64,000 nt of DNA, taken from the NCBI RefSeq assembly GCF_015319165.1, contig NZ_JADIVZ010000001.1, positions 310,001 to 374,000 on the forward strand. Reading direction: 5' to 3'. The stretch comes from Nocardioides acrostichi. Lineage in GTDB: Bacteria > Actinomycetota > Actinomycetes > Propionibacteriales > Nocardioidaceae. The position numbers and the translations under genes were made by a program. Below the pieces are notes generated by a model. It was not told the DNA's origin. It made no database searches and was given only the letters and a program-made list of their open reading frames with translations. Shown here piece by piece: positions 36,378-46,784 of the stretch. Position 1 is the stretch's first letter, and each line of letters begins with the position of its first letter.

Positions 36378-38150
36378 ATGAGCCAGACCACGAGCGGAGC
36401 CGCCGGCGAGATCACCGGGGCCCAGAGCCTGGTCACCTCGCTGGAGGCGGCCGGCGCGACCGAGATCTTCGGCATCCCCGGCGGGGCCATCCTCCCGGCC
36501 TACGACCCGCTCATGGACTCCTCGGTGCGGCACATCCTGGTGCGCCACGAGCAGGGTGCGGGCCACGCGGCCCAGGGCTTCGCGGCGGCGACCGGGCGGG
36601 TCGGCGTCTGCATGGCCACCTCCGGTCCCGGCGCCACCAACCTCGTCACCCCGCTGGCCGACGCCTACATGGACTCCGTGCCCATGGTCGCCGTCACCGG
36701 CCAGGTCGGTGCCTCGCTCATCGGCACCGACGCCTTCCAGGAGGCCGACATCCGCGGCATCACGATGCCGATCACCAAGCACAACTTCCTGGTCACCGAC
36801 CCCGCCGACATCCCGCGCACGGTCGCGGAGGCCTTCTACATCGCCTCGACCGGCCGTCCGGGTCCGGTGCTCGTCGACGTCGCGAAGTCGGCCCTCCAGG
36901 CCACGACGCGCTTCGACTGGCCGACCGAGATCTCCCTGCCGGGCTACCGGCCCATCACCAAGCCGCACGCGAAGCAGATCCGCGAGGCCGCACGGATGAT
37001 CCTCGAGGCGCGCAAGCCGGTGCTCTACGTGGGCGGCGGCACGATCCGCGCCAACGCGGCCGCCGAGCTCACGGTGCTCGCCGAGCTCACCGGCATGCCG
37101 GTCGTCACGACGCTCATGGCCCTGGGCGCGTTCCCCGATTCCCACCCGCAACACCTCGGCATGCCCGGCATGCACGGCACGGTGGCGGCGGTGGCCGGAC
37201 TCCAAAAGAGCGATCTCATCATCAGCCTGGGCGCCCGCTTCGACGACCGTGTCACCGGCAACCTCGACTCCTTCGCCCCGCACGCGAAGGTCATCCACGC
37301 CGACATCGACCCGGCCGAGATCGGCAAGAACCGGCACGTCGACGTCCCGATCGTGGGCGACTGCCGCGAGGTCATCTCCGACCTAGTCGTCGCCCTCAAG
37401 GCCGAGGCGGACGCCGGCCACACCGGGGACTACGAGGGCTGGGTCTCGTTCCTCGCGGGCATCAAGCAGCGCTACCCGTTGGGCTACGACAAACCCGCCG
37501 AGGGTCTGGCGCCGCAGTACGTCATCGAGCGCCTCGGAGCGATCGCCGGCCCGGAGGCGATCTATGCCTCCGGTGTGGGCCAGCACCAGATGTGGGCGGC
37601 GCACTTCGTGAAGTACGAGAACCCGCGCACCTGGATCAACTCCGGAGGCCTCGGCACCATGGGCTACTCGGTTCCGGCAGCCATGGGCGCCAAGGTCGGC
37701 CGGCCCGACGCGACCGTGTGGTCGATCGACGGCGATGGCTGCTTCCAGATGACCAACCAGGAGCTCGCCACCTGCGCGATCGAGAACATCCCGATCAAGG
37801 TCGCCGTGGTCAACAACGAGTCGCTGGGCATGGTGCGGCAGTGGCAGACGCTCTTCTACAACGAGCGCTACTCGAACACGAACCTCCAGCGTCACGGCGG
37901 CCCGGTGCGCATCCCCGACTTCGTGAAGCTCGCCGACGCGTACGGCTGCGTGGGCCTCTCGTGCGAGACGCCCGACCAGGTCGACGCCACCATCGAGAAG
38001 GCGATGGCGATCGACGACGTGCCGGTCGTGGTCGACTTCCGGGTGCACCGTGACGCGATGGTGTGGCCCATGGTGGCCGCCGGCACCAGCAACGACGAGA
38101 TCAAGTACGCACGCGACCTGGCCCCCGAGTTCGACGAGGACGACCTCTGA
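36378..38150 (+). CDS. ilvB: Acetolactate synthase, large subunit
   Basis: 590 residues of TPP enzyme. The TPP-activating Glu is in [14 protein letters not shown], the FAD-binding middle domain spans ~200-350, and the TPP motif [14 protein letters not shown] is near the end. It condenses pyruvate with pyruvate or 2-ketobutyrate for Val/Leu/Ile synthesis. AGAGGA lies about 13 bases before the ATG, a rather long spacing. First gene of ilvBNC; ilvN overlaps its stop (TGATG). Confidence 0.96.
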   Translation: MSQTTSGAAGEITGAQSLVTSLEAAGATEIFGIPGGAILPAYDPLMDSSVRHILVRHEQGAGHAAQGFAAATGRVGVCMATSGPGATNLVTPLADAYMDSVPMVAVTGQVGASLIGTDAFQEADIRGITMPITKHNFLVTDPADIPRTVAEAFYIASTGRPGPVLVDVAKSALQATTRFDWPTEISLPGYRPITKPHAKQIREAARMILEARKPVLYVGGGTIRANAAAELTVLAELTGMPVVTTLMALGAFPDSHPQHLGMPGMHGTVAAVAGLQKSDLIISLGARFDDRVTGNLDSFAPHAKVIHADIDPAEIGKNRHVDVPIVGDCREVISDLVVALKAEADAGHTGDYEGWVSFLAGIKQRYPLGYDKPAEGLAPQYVIERLGAIAGPEAIYASGVGQHQMWAAHFVKYENPRTWINSGGLGTMGYSVPAAMGAKVGRPDATVWSIDGDGCFQMTNQELATCAIENIPIKVAVVNNESLGMVRQWQTLFYNERYSNTNLQRHGGPVRIPDFVKLADAYGCVGLSCETPDQVDATIEKAMAIDDVPVVVDFRVHRDAMVWPMVAAGTSNDEIKYARDLAPEFDEDDL

Positions 38151-38698
38151 TGACCAAGCACACTCTCTCGGTCCTCGTCGAGGACAAGCCCGGCGTCCTG
38201 ACCCGCATCGCGGGCCTCTTCAGCCGGCGTGGCTACAACATCGAGAGCCTCGCAGTCGGCCCGACCGAGCACGCCGAGATCTCGCGCATGACCATCGTCG
38301 TGAACGTCGAGGACTCACCCCTCGAGCAGGTCACCAAGCAACTCAACAAGCTGGTCGAGGTCATCAAGATCGTCGAGCTCGACCCGACCCACGCCGTGCA
38401 GCGGGAGCTGGTGCTCGTGAAGGTCGCCGCCACCACCGAGACCCGCGGGCAGGTGCTCGACACCGTGCAGCTGTTCCGCGCCAAGGTCATCGACGTCGCC
38501 CCCGATGCCGTGACCGTGCAGATCACCGGGAACGCCGGCAAGATCGCCGACTTCCTCCAGGTGCTCGAGCCCTTCGGCATCCGCGAGCTCGTGCAGTCCG
38601 GCATGGTCGCGATCGGTCGCGGCTCCCGCTCCATCTCCGAGCGCACGTTGCGCCCGGTCACCGTGCCGGTGCCGCCGGCGTCCCACGTCGCCAGCTGA
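38150..38698 (+). CDS. ilvN: Acetolactate synthase, small (regulatory) subunit
   Basis: 182 residues. The N-terminal ACT domain (HTLSVLVEDKPGVLTRIAGLFSRRGYNIESLAVG) gives valine feedback control, and the C-terminal domain (QRELVLVKV...ELVQSGMVAIGRG) completes the subunit. Starts on the A of the ilvB TGA, so tightly coupled. Confidence 0.95.
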   Translation: MTKHTLSVLVEDKPGVLTRIAGLFSRRGYNIESLAVGPTEHAEISRMTIVVNVEDSPLEQVTKQLNKLVEVIKIVELDPTHAVQRELVLVKVAATTETRGQVLDTVQLFRAKVIDVAPDAVTVQITGNAGKIADFLQVLEPFGIRELVQSGMVAIGRGSRSISERTLRPVTVPVPPASHVAS

Positions 38699-39769
<1,071 letters not shown>

Positions 39770-39788
39770 GTCACCCGGCTGAGCCGCA

Positions 39789-39845
39789 CGAGCGGTGAGC
39801 GGGCAACCGAATCCACCCCGGAAACGGTTGCTGGCTCACCGCTCG
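39789..39845. terminator. Two-tier hairpin between convergent ilvC and ltrA
   Basis: CGAGCGGTGAGC (39789-39800) pairs fully with GCTCACCGCTCG (39834-39845), with an inner GCAACCG/CGGTTGC pair. It overlaps the last codons of the minus-strand ltrA gene. Likely a bidirectional terminator; no T-run. Confidence 0.6.
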
Positions 39846-41035
39846 CGCGCGTTGCGGGGCGCCGCGGGTGAGCGCACCACCAGCACGACCACCATCGCCA
39901 CGAGCACCACGGCGGTGACGACCGCAGGCCCCGGCACGAAGGCCTCGGCCAGCACGAGCACCGCTCCCAGGGGCAGGGCGAGGTTCACGACGGCGTCGCC
40001 GCGCTCGCGGATGGCGAGCCACCAGGTCATCAGCACGAACATCGCCACCGGGACGGCGAGCGTCAGGCCGGCGGCCACGTCACCGAGCTCGGTGTGGTGG
40101 GTGGCGGCGTCGATCTGCACCTCGATGCCGGCCGACACGGCTCCGGCCGCCGCGAACACCAGGTAGTGGGTGTAGCCGTAGCGCAGCGACTGTCGCAGTC
40201 CGCCGATCGCCTCGTGGTGTGGCGGCCAGAAGTAGATCCACCACAGGGCGGCGGTCACCACGACGGCCAGCGCGCCGATGCTCACGAGTGGCGCCACGGC
40301 TTCGTCGTCGTGCAGCGCCTCGATGATCGCGTTGCCCGAGGCCAGCAGGCTCTCACCGAGCAGGATGATCGTGAACAGCCCGTACCGCTCGGTGATGTGG
40401 TGGGCGTGCCACGGCGTCATGCCCCTCCCGGCCTGGACACCGCGCGTCTCGGCCACCACCGGCACGGCGATCTCGGCGAGGACGAGCACCACGAGGGCCG
40501 GCGCGACCAGCGACTCCGGTGCGGCCAGCCACGCGAGCCAGAGCACCTGCACGACGGCGATGCCCGCGGCGTAGAGGCCCGCCGTCCGGCCGTACCCGGG
40601 CACGCGGGCGGCGCGCAGCCACTGGGCCACCATCGCCACGCGCATCACCACGTAGCCCGCGACCAGGAGGCGGAAGTCGTCGTGCTCGAAGGCGGGGTCG
40701 ATGCCCGCGGCCAGCACGAGCACCCCCGACATCTGGAGGATCGTGAGCACCCGGTAGAGCCAGTCGTCGGTGTCGAACGACGTGGCGAACCAGGTGAAGT
40801 TCATCCAGGCCCACCAGATGCCGAAGAACACGATCGCGTACGACACCAGCCCGTGCCCGATGTGGTCGTCGGTGAGGGCGTGGTGCAGGTCGACGGCCGC
40901 GGTCGCGACCGCGACGACGAACACCAGGTCGAAGAACAGCTCCAACGGCGTCGCCGCACGATGGGGCTCGTGCGGGTCGCGCGCCGTCATGGGGGAGAGG
41001 CGGAGGGGGGCGGGCGGGCGGGTGTCCGTCGTCAC
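39836..41035 (-). CDS. Low-temperature requirement A (LtrA) family membrane protein
   Basis: 399 residues with about ten to eleven hydrophobic helices. The family N-terminus is clear: RAATPLELFFDLVFVVAVATAAVDLHHALTDDH over residues ~27-59. ITERYGLFTIILLGESLLA in the middle is the LtrA core motif. The function is not known for the family. The GTG start is set by the TAGGCT box 7 bases upstream. Confidence 0.85.
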   Translation of the reverse strand: MTTDTRPPAPLRLSPMTARDPHEPHRAATPLELFFDLVFVVAVATAAVDLHHALTDDHIGHGLVSYAIVFFGIWWAWMNFTWFATSFDTDDWLYRVLTILQMSGVLVLAAGIDPAFEHDDFRLLVAGYVVMRVAMVAQWLRAARVPGYGRTAGLYAAGIAVVQVLWLAWLAAPESLVAPALVVLVLAEIAVPVVAETRGVQAGRGMTPWHAHHITERYGLFTIILLGESLLASGNAIIEALHDDEAVAPLVSIGALAVVVTAALWWIYFWPPHHEAIGGLRQSLRYGYTHYLVFAAAGAVSAGIEVQIDAATHHTELGDVAAGLTLAVPVAMFVLMTWWLAIRERGDAVVNLALPLGAVLVLAEAFVPGPAVVTAVVLVAMVVVLVVRSPAAPRNARER

Positions 41036-41042
41036 CCGCTTC

Positions 41043-41048
41043 AGCCTA
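41043..41048 (-). promoter_or_regulatory. -10 box for ltrA
   Basis: TAGGCT on the minus strand, 7 bases before the GTG at 41035. Confidence 0.55.
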
Positions 41049-41068
41049 GGAGCGAGGTGCGCGTGCGG

Positions 41069-41896
41069 CTACTTCACCTCGGCCCGGCCGACACGCACCA
41101 GGCCGAACGCCAACGGCAGCACCAGCCAGATCAGCCCCGACACACCGAGCTGGGCCCACGCCTCGCCGGTGTCGGGGAAGCCCGTGAAGAGATTGCCTTG
41201 CGTGAGGTTGAAGTCGATCCAGGGTTCGAGGTCGGCGAACCAGGTCTGAGCCGCGGCCAGCGCGAAGGTCACCCCGGCCAGCACGTAGGCATAGACGAGG
41301 TAGGTGACCAGCGCGCCGGCGGAGTTGCGCAGCAGTACCCCGATGGTGAAGCCGACCAGGACGCCCAGCACGTTGCCGACGATGATCGAGGCGAACTGGT
41401 CGAGGCCGACGTCCCAGGTCGGAGTCACGCCATGGGCGGCTCCGGCGAGCACGGTGCCGAGCGCACCGATCGCGAACGCCACGAGCATGCCGAGCACTCC
41501 GACGGCCACGACATCGACCAGCTTCGCGGCGATCACGCGGCCACGGTGCGGCACCAGGGTGAAGGTGGCGAGCCCGGTGCGCTGGCTCCACTCGCTGGTC
41601 ACCGACAAGATGGCGATCACGGGCAGGATCACCGCCATCGGGATGCCGACGGCCTGCCCGAAGTCGCTGTAGTGCACTCCGGCGTCGGAGCCCCACAGCA
41701 TCACCGCGCCGCTCGCCAGCACCGAGAGGATCACGACGGCCGCCATCAGCCACCAGCCCGAACGGGTGTCGAACATCTTGCGTAGCTCGACACCCACCAC
41801 GCGATCGAAACCGATGGTGGACGGCGCGGGCCGGTCGGAGTAGACGTCGCCGACCCCGGGACGGGCCGAGGCGGGGGAGATCGTGGACGTGGTCAT
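41069..41896 (-). CDS. ABC-2 type transporter permease
   Basis: 275 residues with six hydrophobic segments. FDRVVGVELRKMFDTRSGWWLMAAVVILSV is the usual first helix region, and SVTSEWSQRTGLATFTLVPHRGRVIAAKLV the NatB-type cytosolic loop. The ATPase gene immediately upstream overlaps by four bases (ATGA). Together they form a two-gene ABC exporter of unknown substrate. Confidence 0.87.
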   Translation of the reverse strand: MTTSTISPASARPGVGDVYSDRPAPSTIGFDRVVGVELRKMFDTRSGWWLMAAVVILSVLASGAVMLWGSDAGVHYSDFGQAVGIPMAVILPVIAILSVTSEWSQRTGLATFTLVPHRGRVIAAKLVDVVAVGVLGMLVAFAIGALGTVLAGAAHGVTPTWDVGLDQFASIIVGNVLGVLVGFTIGVLLRNSAGALVTYLVYAYVLAGVTFALAAAQTWFADLEPWIDFNLTQGNLFTGFPDTGEAWAQLGVSGLIWLVLPLAFGLVRVGRAEVK

Positions 41897-42825
41897 GCTG
41901 CGGCTCCTTCGCCGGACGTGGGGTGAGTGGTCTCGCGCTGGGTGTCGGCCGTGAGCCGGAGGAACATCTCCTCCAGGCCCGCGCCGTCGGCGCGGCGCAG
42001 CTCGACGAGGGGAAGCCGGGCCCGGTGGGCGACCTGCCCCGTAGTGGCGAGGTCGGCGTCGGTGCACAGGCCGTCGGCGACCGGCTCTGTGGAGTGACCG
42101 TCGGCGAGCAGGGCGGCGGCCAGCGCGACGCTGTCGGTGGCGCGCACGAACGTGCGCTCGTCGGCGAGCAGCTCCTCCTTCGTGCCGCCGGCCACGATGC
42201 GGCCCTGGCCGATCACGACGATGTCGTCGGCCACGACCTCGATCTCGTGCAGCAGGTGCGAGGAGAGCAGCACCGTGCCGCCGCGTCGGGCGTAGTCGCG
42301 CAGCAGGTCGCGCATCCAGCGGATGCCGGCCGGGTCGAGTCCGTTGGCGGGTTCGTCGAGCACCAGTACCGCCGGGTCGCCGAGCAGCGCGGCGGCGAGA
42401 CCGAGGCGCTGGCGCATGCCGAGGGAGTAGTCGCGCACGCGCCGCGCGGACTCTGCCTCGGTGAGGCCGACCAGGTCGAGCATCTCCTGCACGCGGCCAC
42501 CGGGGAGGCGCATGGTCTGGGCGGCGACCCGCAGGATCTCGCGGCCGGTGCGGCCGACGTGCTGGGCCGAGGCGTCGAGCAGGACGCCGACCTCGCGTCC
42601 GGGGTTGGGCAGGTCGCGGTAGCGCCGGCCGAGGATGGTGGCAGTGCCGCTGGTGGGTGGGGTGAGTCCGGTGAGGATGCGCAGCGAGGTGGACTTGCCG
42701 GCCCCGTTGGGTCCGAGGAAGCCGGTGACCCGGCCGGGACGCGCGGTGAACGAGACGTGGTCGACGGCCAGGTGACCTCGGGAGTCACGTCCGTAGCGCT
42801 TGGTGAGCTCGGTGAGTTCGATCAT
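41893..42825 (-). CDS. ABC transporter ATP-binding protein
   Basis: 310 residues: Walker A GPNGAGKST, Q-loop region, signature YSLGMRQRLGLAAALL, Walker B AVLVLDEPANGLDP, and a CcmA/NatA-type C-terminal extension. The start MIELTELTKRYG is preferred; the 12 upstream codons lack family similarity. It powers the permease that overlaps its end. Confidence 0.9.
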   Translation of the reverse strand: MIELTELTKRYGRDSRGHLAVDHVSFTARPGRVTGFLGPNGAGKSTSLRILTGLTPPTSGTATILGRRYRDLPNPGREVGVLLDASAQHVGRTGREILRVAAQTMRLPGGRVQEMLDLVGLTEAESARRVRDYSLGMRQRLGLAAALLGDPAVLVLDEPANGLDPAGIRWMRDLLRDYARRGGTVLLSSHLLHEIEVVADDIVVIGQGRIVAGGTKEELLADERTFVRATDSVALAAALLADGHSTEPVADGLCTDADLATTGQVAHRARLPLVELRRADGAGLEEMFLRLTADTQRETTHPTSGEGAAA

Positions 42826-42871
42826 GGCCCCACCGCATCGCGAGATCGGGTGCGCGCGCATCGGGGGGCAC

Positions 42872-42915
42872 CCCCGGCCCGACCCCGGCCCGACCCCGGC
42901 CCGACCCCGGTCCGA
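42872..42915 (+). repeat. 11-bp tandem repeat upstream of efeU
   Basis: Four contiguous ccccggcccga units (the last with one change) in the divergent region between the ABC operon and efeU. Confidence 0.8.
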
Positions 42916-42947
42916 CCCGCGGTAGGGGTGAGTCAGGTAACCCTAAG

Positions 42948-42966
42948 TTTGGGTAGCCTCACCTGG
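42948..42966. promoter_or_regulatory. DtxR/IdeR-type iron box in the efeU promoter
   Basis: The 19-mer running from TTTGGGTAG to CCTCACCTGG matches the DtxR/IdeR consensus at 14 of 19 positions, with the TAGCCT centre intact. It ends 10 bases before the -10 box of efeU. Another half-site-like CAGGTAACCCTAA lies just upstream. Fits repression of iron uptake when iron is plentiful. Confidence 0.6.
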
Positions 42967-42976
42967 GGAAAACCTC

Positions 42977-42982
42977 TACGCT
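42977..42982 (+). promoter_or_regulatory. -10 box for efeUOB
   Basis: TACGCT, 6 bases before the ATG at 42989. Confidence 0.6.
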
Positions 42983-42988
42983 CGGCCC

Positions 42989-43837
42989 ATGCTCGGCAAC
43001 TACCTCATCGGCTTGCGCGAGGGTCTCGAGGCCTCGTTGGTCGTCAGCATCCTGGTGGCCTACCTGGTCAGCAGCGGGCGACGCCACCTGTTGCCGCGGC
43101 TGTGGCTCGGCGTCGCGCTGGTCATCGCGGTCTGCGTCGCGATCACGGTCGGCCTCGGCCTCCAGGCCCGCCAACTGACGTTCCAGACCCAGGAGCTGGT
43201 CGGCGGCACGCTCTCGATCGTGGCGGCGGCATTCGTGACCTGGATGGTCTTCTGGATGGCCGGCGCCGCGCGCGGCATGGGCGCCAAGCTGCGTGCCGAC
43301 GTCGACGCCGCCGACGGGAGTGCCTGGGGGCTGGTGCTCGTGGCCGTGCTCTCGGTCGGCCGCGAAGGACTCGAGACCACGCTCATCCTCTGGACCAACA
43401 CCCAGCAGGCCACCGGGGGCGCCGGTCAACCGACGAGCGTGCCGATCATCGGCGCGCTGCTGGGCATCGCCACCGCTGTCGTCATCGGCTACGCGCTGTA
43501 TCGCGGGGCGATCACGATCAACCTCACGCGCTTCTTCACCTGGACCGGTGCCCTGCTGGTCATCGTCGCCGCGGGTGTGCTCGCCTACGGCTTCCACGAC
43601 CTCCAAGAGGCCGGCCTGCTGCCGGGACTCAACGCCATCGCCTTCGACGTCTCGCACGTCATCAGCCTCGGCAGCTGGTACGGCACCCTGCTCAAGGGCG
43701 TCTTCAACTTCTCACCGCGCACCACCTGGCTCGAGGCGGGCGTGTGGCTCGCCTACGTCGTGCCGGTGCTGGCGCTGTTCCTGCTCAAGGTGCGGCGTCC
43801 GTCGTCCTCGGGCACCCCGGCCCCCGCCGGTGTCTGA
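42989..43837 (+). CDS. efeU: Iron permease EfeU (FTR1 family)
   Basis: 282 residues with seven helices. The FTR1 iron motif is REGLEASLVV at the N-terminus, and the second copy is VGREGLETTLIL in the middle. It transports iron across the membrane with EfeO and EfeB. Clear iron-box regulation upstream. Confidence 0.93.
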   Translation: MLGNYLIGLREGLEASLVVSILVAYLVSSGRRHLLPRLWLGVALVIAVCVAITVGLGLQARQLTFQTQELVGGTLSIVAAAFVTWMVFWMAGAARGMGAKLRADVDAADGSAWGLVLVAVLSVGREGLETTLILWTNTQQATGGAGQPTSVPIIGALLGIATAVVIGYALYRGAITINLTRFFTWTGALLVIVAAGVLAYGFHDLQEAGLLPGLNAIAFDVSHVISLGSWYGTLLKGVFNFSPRTTWLEAGVWLAYVVPVLALFLLKVRRPSSSGTPAPAGV

Positions 43838-43867
43838 CCGCTACCACTCCTCACCAGGAAGTCCCTC

Positions 43868-45058
43868 ATGCGCCCTCTCCTCCTCGCCCCTGCCCTGCTC
43901 CTCGCCGCGCCTCTGCTCGCGGCGTGCACCGAGAGCACCGCGCCGAGCTCGGACGCCGCCGCCGGCGACGACGTCGTCACGGTCAGCTCCACCGATGACG
44001 CGTGCGAGGTGTCCTCGACCGAGGTTCCGTCCGGCAAGGTCACCTTCGAGGTGACCAACGACGGCTCCCAGGTCACCGAGTTCTATCTGCTCGCCGGCGA
44101 CGGGCAGGCGATCAAGGGCGAGGTCGAGAACGTGGGCCCGGAGGCGACCCGCCAGCTGGTGCTCGCCGTCCCGCCCGGCGACTACGTCACCGCCTGCAAG
44201 CCCGGCATGAGCGGCGAGGGGATCCGCGCCGACTTCACCGTCACCGACTCCGGCGCCGACCTGACCCCGACCGGCGACGACGCCGAGCTCGTCGACCAGG
44301 CGGTCACCCAGTACCAGGCCTACGTCCAGGACCAGTCCGACCAGTTGCTCGCGGGCACGAAGGCCTTCGTCAAGGCCTACGAGAACGGGGACGACGACCA
44401 GGCGCGCGCGCTCTACCCGGTGGCTCGCACGCACTGGGAGCGCATCGAGACCGTGGCGGAATCGTTCGGCGACCTCGACCCGAAGATGGACGCGCGCGAA
44501 GCCGACCTCGAGGCCGGCCAGCGGTGGACCGGCTGGCACCTCATGGAGAAGGACCTGTGGCCGGCGCGCGCCGACGACTACACGGCGCTGACGCCGAAGC
44601 AGCGTCGCGTCTACGGCGACGACCTGCTCGCCAACACCGACGATCTCGTCGGCCGCATCGCGAAGCTCGAGCTCACCGTCGACCAGATCGCCAACGGGTC
44701 GCGCGGCCTGCTCGAGGAGGTCGCCACCGGCAAGGTCACGGGTGAGGAGGAGTACTGGTCCCGCACGGACCTCTACGACTTCCAGGCCAACGTCGACGGC
44801 GCGCGGGTCGCCTTCGAGGGAGTCCGGCCGCTGCTCGAGCGCAACGACCCCGACCTCGCCGACCAGCTCGACGAGCGGTTCACCGCCCTCCAAAAGCTCC
44901 TCGACCAGCACCGCGACGCCGCCGCGCCGAAGGTGGACGGGCAGTCCGGCTTCGTGGGCTACGACCAGCTCTCCACCAGCGAGGTCAAGCAGCTCGCCGA
45001 CGCCGTGAACGCGCTCGCCGAGCCGCTCTCGCGGCTGACCGCCGCAGTGCTCGCCTGA
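43868..45058 (+). CDS. efeO: EfeO, iron-uptake lipoprotein (cupredoxin plus imelysin/M75)
   Basis: 396 residues. Lipoprotein signal with lipobox LLAAC near residue 20, an N-terminal cupredoxin-like domain (VSSTEVPSGKVTFEVTNDGSQVTEFYLL) and a C-terminal M75 domain with the HxxE motif ARTHWERIETVAE plus GWHLMEKDLW. It probably passes iron to EfeU at the outer face of the membrane. TGATG overlap with efeB. Confidence 0.93.
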   Translation: MRPLLLAPALLLAAPLLAACTESTAPSSDAAAGDDVVTVSSTDDACEVSSTEVPSGKVTFEVTNDGSQVTEFYLLAGDGQAIKGEVENVGPEATRQLVLAVPPGDYVTACKPGMSGEGIRADFTVTDSGADLTPTGDDAELVDQAVTQYQAYVQDQSDQLLAGTKAFVKAYENGDDDQARALYPVARTHWERIETVAESFGDLDPKMDAREADLEAGQRWTGWHLMEKDLWPARADDYTALTPKQRRVYGDDLLANTDDLVGRIAKLELTVDQIANGSRGLLEEVATGKVTGEEEYWSRTDLYDFQANVDGARVAFEGVRPLLERNDPDLADQLDERFTALQKLLDQHRDAAAPKVDGQSGFVGYDQLSTSEVKQLADAVNALAEPLSRLTAAVLA

Positions 45059-46326
45059 TGCCACGGCCCGCCTCGATCTCGCGCCGTGGTCTGCTCGGCG
45101 GGGGTGCAGCCGCCGTGGGTCTCGGCGGCGCGTTCGCCGTGGGGCGCGCCAGCGAGGCGGCCGGCAGCTCTGCCGGCTCCGGATCGGTCGAGTCCGAGCG
45201 CTACGCGCTGCGCGGCCAGCACCAGCCCGGCATCGTCACGCCCGCGCAGGACCGGCTGCACTTCGCGGCGTTCGACGTCCTCACCGAAGACCGTGACGAG
45301 CTGATCGACCTGCTGCGCTCCTGGACCGACGCGGCCGAGGAGATGATGGCCGGCCGCGCCGTCGGGTCCGGCGCCATCGGTTCGTTCGACCTGCCGCCCG
45401 ACGACACCGGCGAGGCGCTCGGACTGCCCGCGAGCGGGCTCACGATCACCTTCGGCTTCGGGCCGGGTCTCTTCGCCACCACCGAGGGCGAGGACCGCTT
45501 CGGCCTCGCGGACCGTCGTCCGGCCGGGCTGGAGGATCTGCCCCACTTCCCAGGCGACGCGCTCATCGAGGCCCGCTCCGGTGGCGACCTCTGCGTGCAG
45601 GCGTGTGCGCAGGATCCGCAGGTGGCGGTGCACGCGATCCGCAACCTCGCGCGCATCGGCTTCGGCACCGTCTCCGTGCGGTGGAGTCAGCTCGGCTTCG
45701 GCCGCACCTCGACCACATCGACTCAGCAGGAGACGCCGCGCAATCTCTTCGGCTTCAAGGACGGCACCGACAACGTGAAGGCCGAGGAGGTCGACGCGCT
45801 CGACGAGCACGTGTGGATCGGTGCGGACGACGATCCCGACGCCGCCTGGTTGGCCGGCGGATCCTTCCTGGTGGCCCGCCGCATCGCCATGGACATCGAG
45901 GTCTGGGACCGCCAGCCCCTCGGCGACCAGGAGGACTTCGTGGGTCGCGCCAAGGGCACCGGCGCGCCGCTCTCGGGAGGCGAGGAGCACACGGCGCCCG
46001 ACTTCTCCTTGGCCGGCAGCGACGGACCGATCATCCCGACCACCTCTCACGTGGCCGTCGTGCACCCCGACCACCACGACGGCGTGCGGATGCTGCGCCG
46101 CGGCTACAACTTCGTCGACGGCACCACCGACCTCGGCGCCCTCGACGCGGGCTTGTTCTTCCTCGCCTACGTGCGCGACCCGCGCACCCACTTCACCCCG
46201 GTGCAGCAGGCGATGTCGCGCCACGACGCGCTCATGGAGTACCTCACCGTCACCGGCTCGGCCGTGTTCGCCGTCCCGCCCGGGGCCGGCGAGGGCGAGT
46301 ACGTCGGCGAGCCGCTCTTCGGCTGA
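45058..46326 (+). CDS. efeB: EfeB, Tat-exported Dyp-type heme peroxidase
   Basis: 422 residues. Twin-arginine signal SRRGLLGGGAAAVGLGGAFA, then the Dyp fold with FGFKDGTDN (GxxDG motif, catalytic Asp) and MLRRGYNFVDG. EfeB acts outside the membrane to oxidise ferrous iron for EfeO/EfeU. Third gene of the operon. Confidence 0.94.
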   Translation: MPRPASISRRGLLGGGAAAVGLGGAFAVGRASEAAGSSAGSGSVESERYALRGQHQPGIVTPAQDRLHFAAFDVLTEDRDELIDLLRSWTDAAEEMMAGRAVGSGAIGSFDLPPDDTGEALGLPASGLTITFGFGPGLFATTEGEDRFGLADRRPAGLEDLPHFPGDALIEARSGGDLCVQACAQDPQVAVHAIRNLARIGFGTVSVRWSQLGFGRTSTTSTQQETPRNLFGFKDGTDNVKAEEVDALDEHVWIGADDDPDAAWLAGGSFLVARRIAMDIEVWDRQPLGDQEDFVGRAKGTGAPLSGGEEHTAPDFSLAGSDGPIIPTTSHVAVVHPDHHDGVRMLRRGYNFVDGTTDLGALDAGLFFLAYVRDPRTHFTPVQQAMSRHDALMEYLTVTGSAVFAVPPGAGEGEYVGEPLFG

Positions 46327-46752
46327 CTACTCGGCTGCCGGTGTCTGGTCCGGCGGGTCGAGGCGCACGAGCACGACGGTGTCGGCGTAGCCGAGTCTGC
46401 GCTGCGGGCCCACCTTGGCCAGCATCTTCGTGACGCCGACCATCACGCCGTACTTCGCCCGCACCTTGGCGTGCACCTCGTCGAAGTGTGCGCCGGAGCG
46501 CACCACCTGTGCGGTGCCGGCCAGCGGGGAGCTCGCCTCCTCGAGCCGCCCTCGAGCATCGCAGGGCTGGACGTTCACGGCGGCGGTGTGCGCCAGCCGC
46601 TTGGTCTTGCCGCTGCCGTCGGCCGTCCAGAACCCGACCCGCCCGTCGGAGACCGGCACCACCCACACCGGGGTCGTGACCTCCTCGCCGCTGTGCCGGT
46701 AGGTCGTGAACGCCATGTACCTGCCGGCGGCCAGTTCCTCGCGCGTGGTCAT
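46327..46752 (-). CDS. PPOX-class F420-dependent oxidoreductase-like protein
   Basis: 141 residues. A split-barrel flavin/F420-binding domain with YMAFTTYRHSGEEVTTPVWVVPVSDGRVGFWT and KTKRLAHTAAVNVQPCDARG is typical of the Rv1155-like PPOX class. The start MTTREEL gives the family length. Its stop directly abuts the convergent efeB stop. The substrate is unknown. Confidence 0.8.
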   Translation of the reverse strand: MTTREELAAGRYMAFTTYRHSGEEVTTPVWVVPVSDGRVGFWTADGSGKTKRLAHTAAVNVQPCDARGRLEEASSPLAGTAQVVRSGAHFDEVHAKVRAKYGVMVGVTKMLAKVGPQRRLGYADTVVLVRLDPPDQTPAAE

Positions 46753-46784
46753 GGGCGCCACTCTCCCAGCCCCGGTCGTGACCG

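Noticed and set aside
36191..36378. T-box or other tRNA-sensing leader in front of ilvB
   Set aside because: No T-box core sequence or specifier loop; the short peptide and hairpin explain the region.
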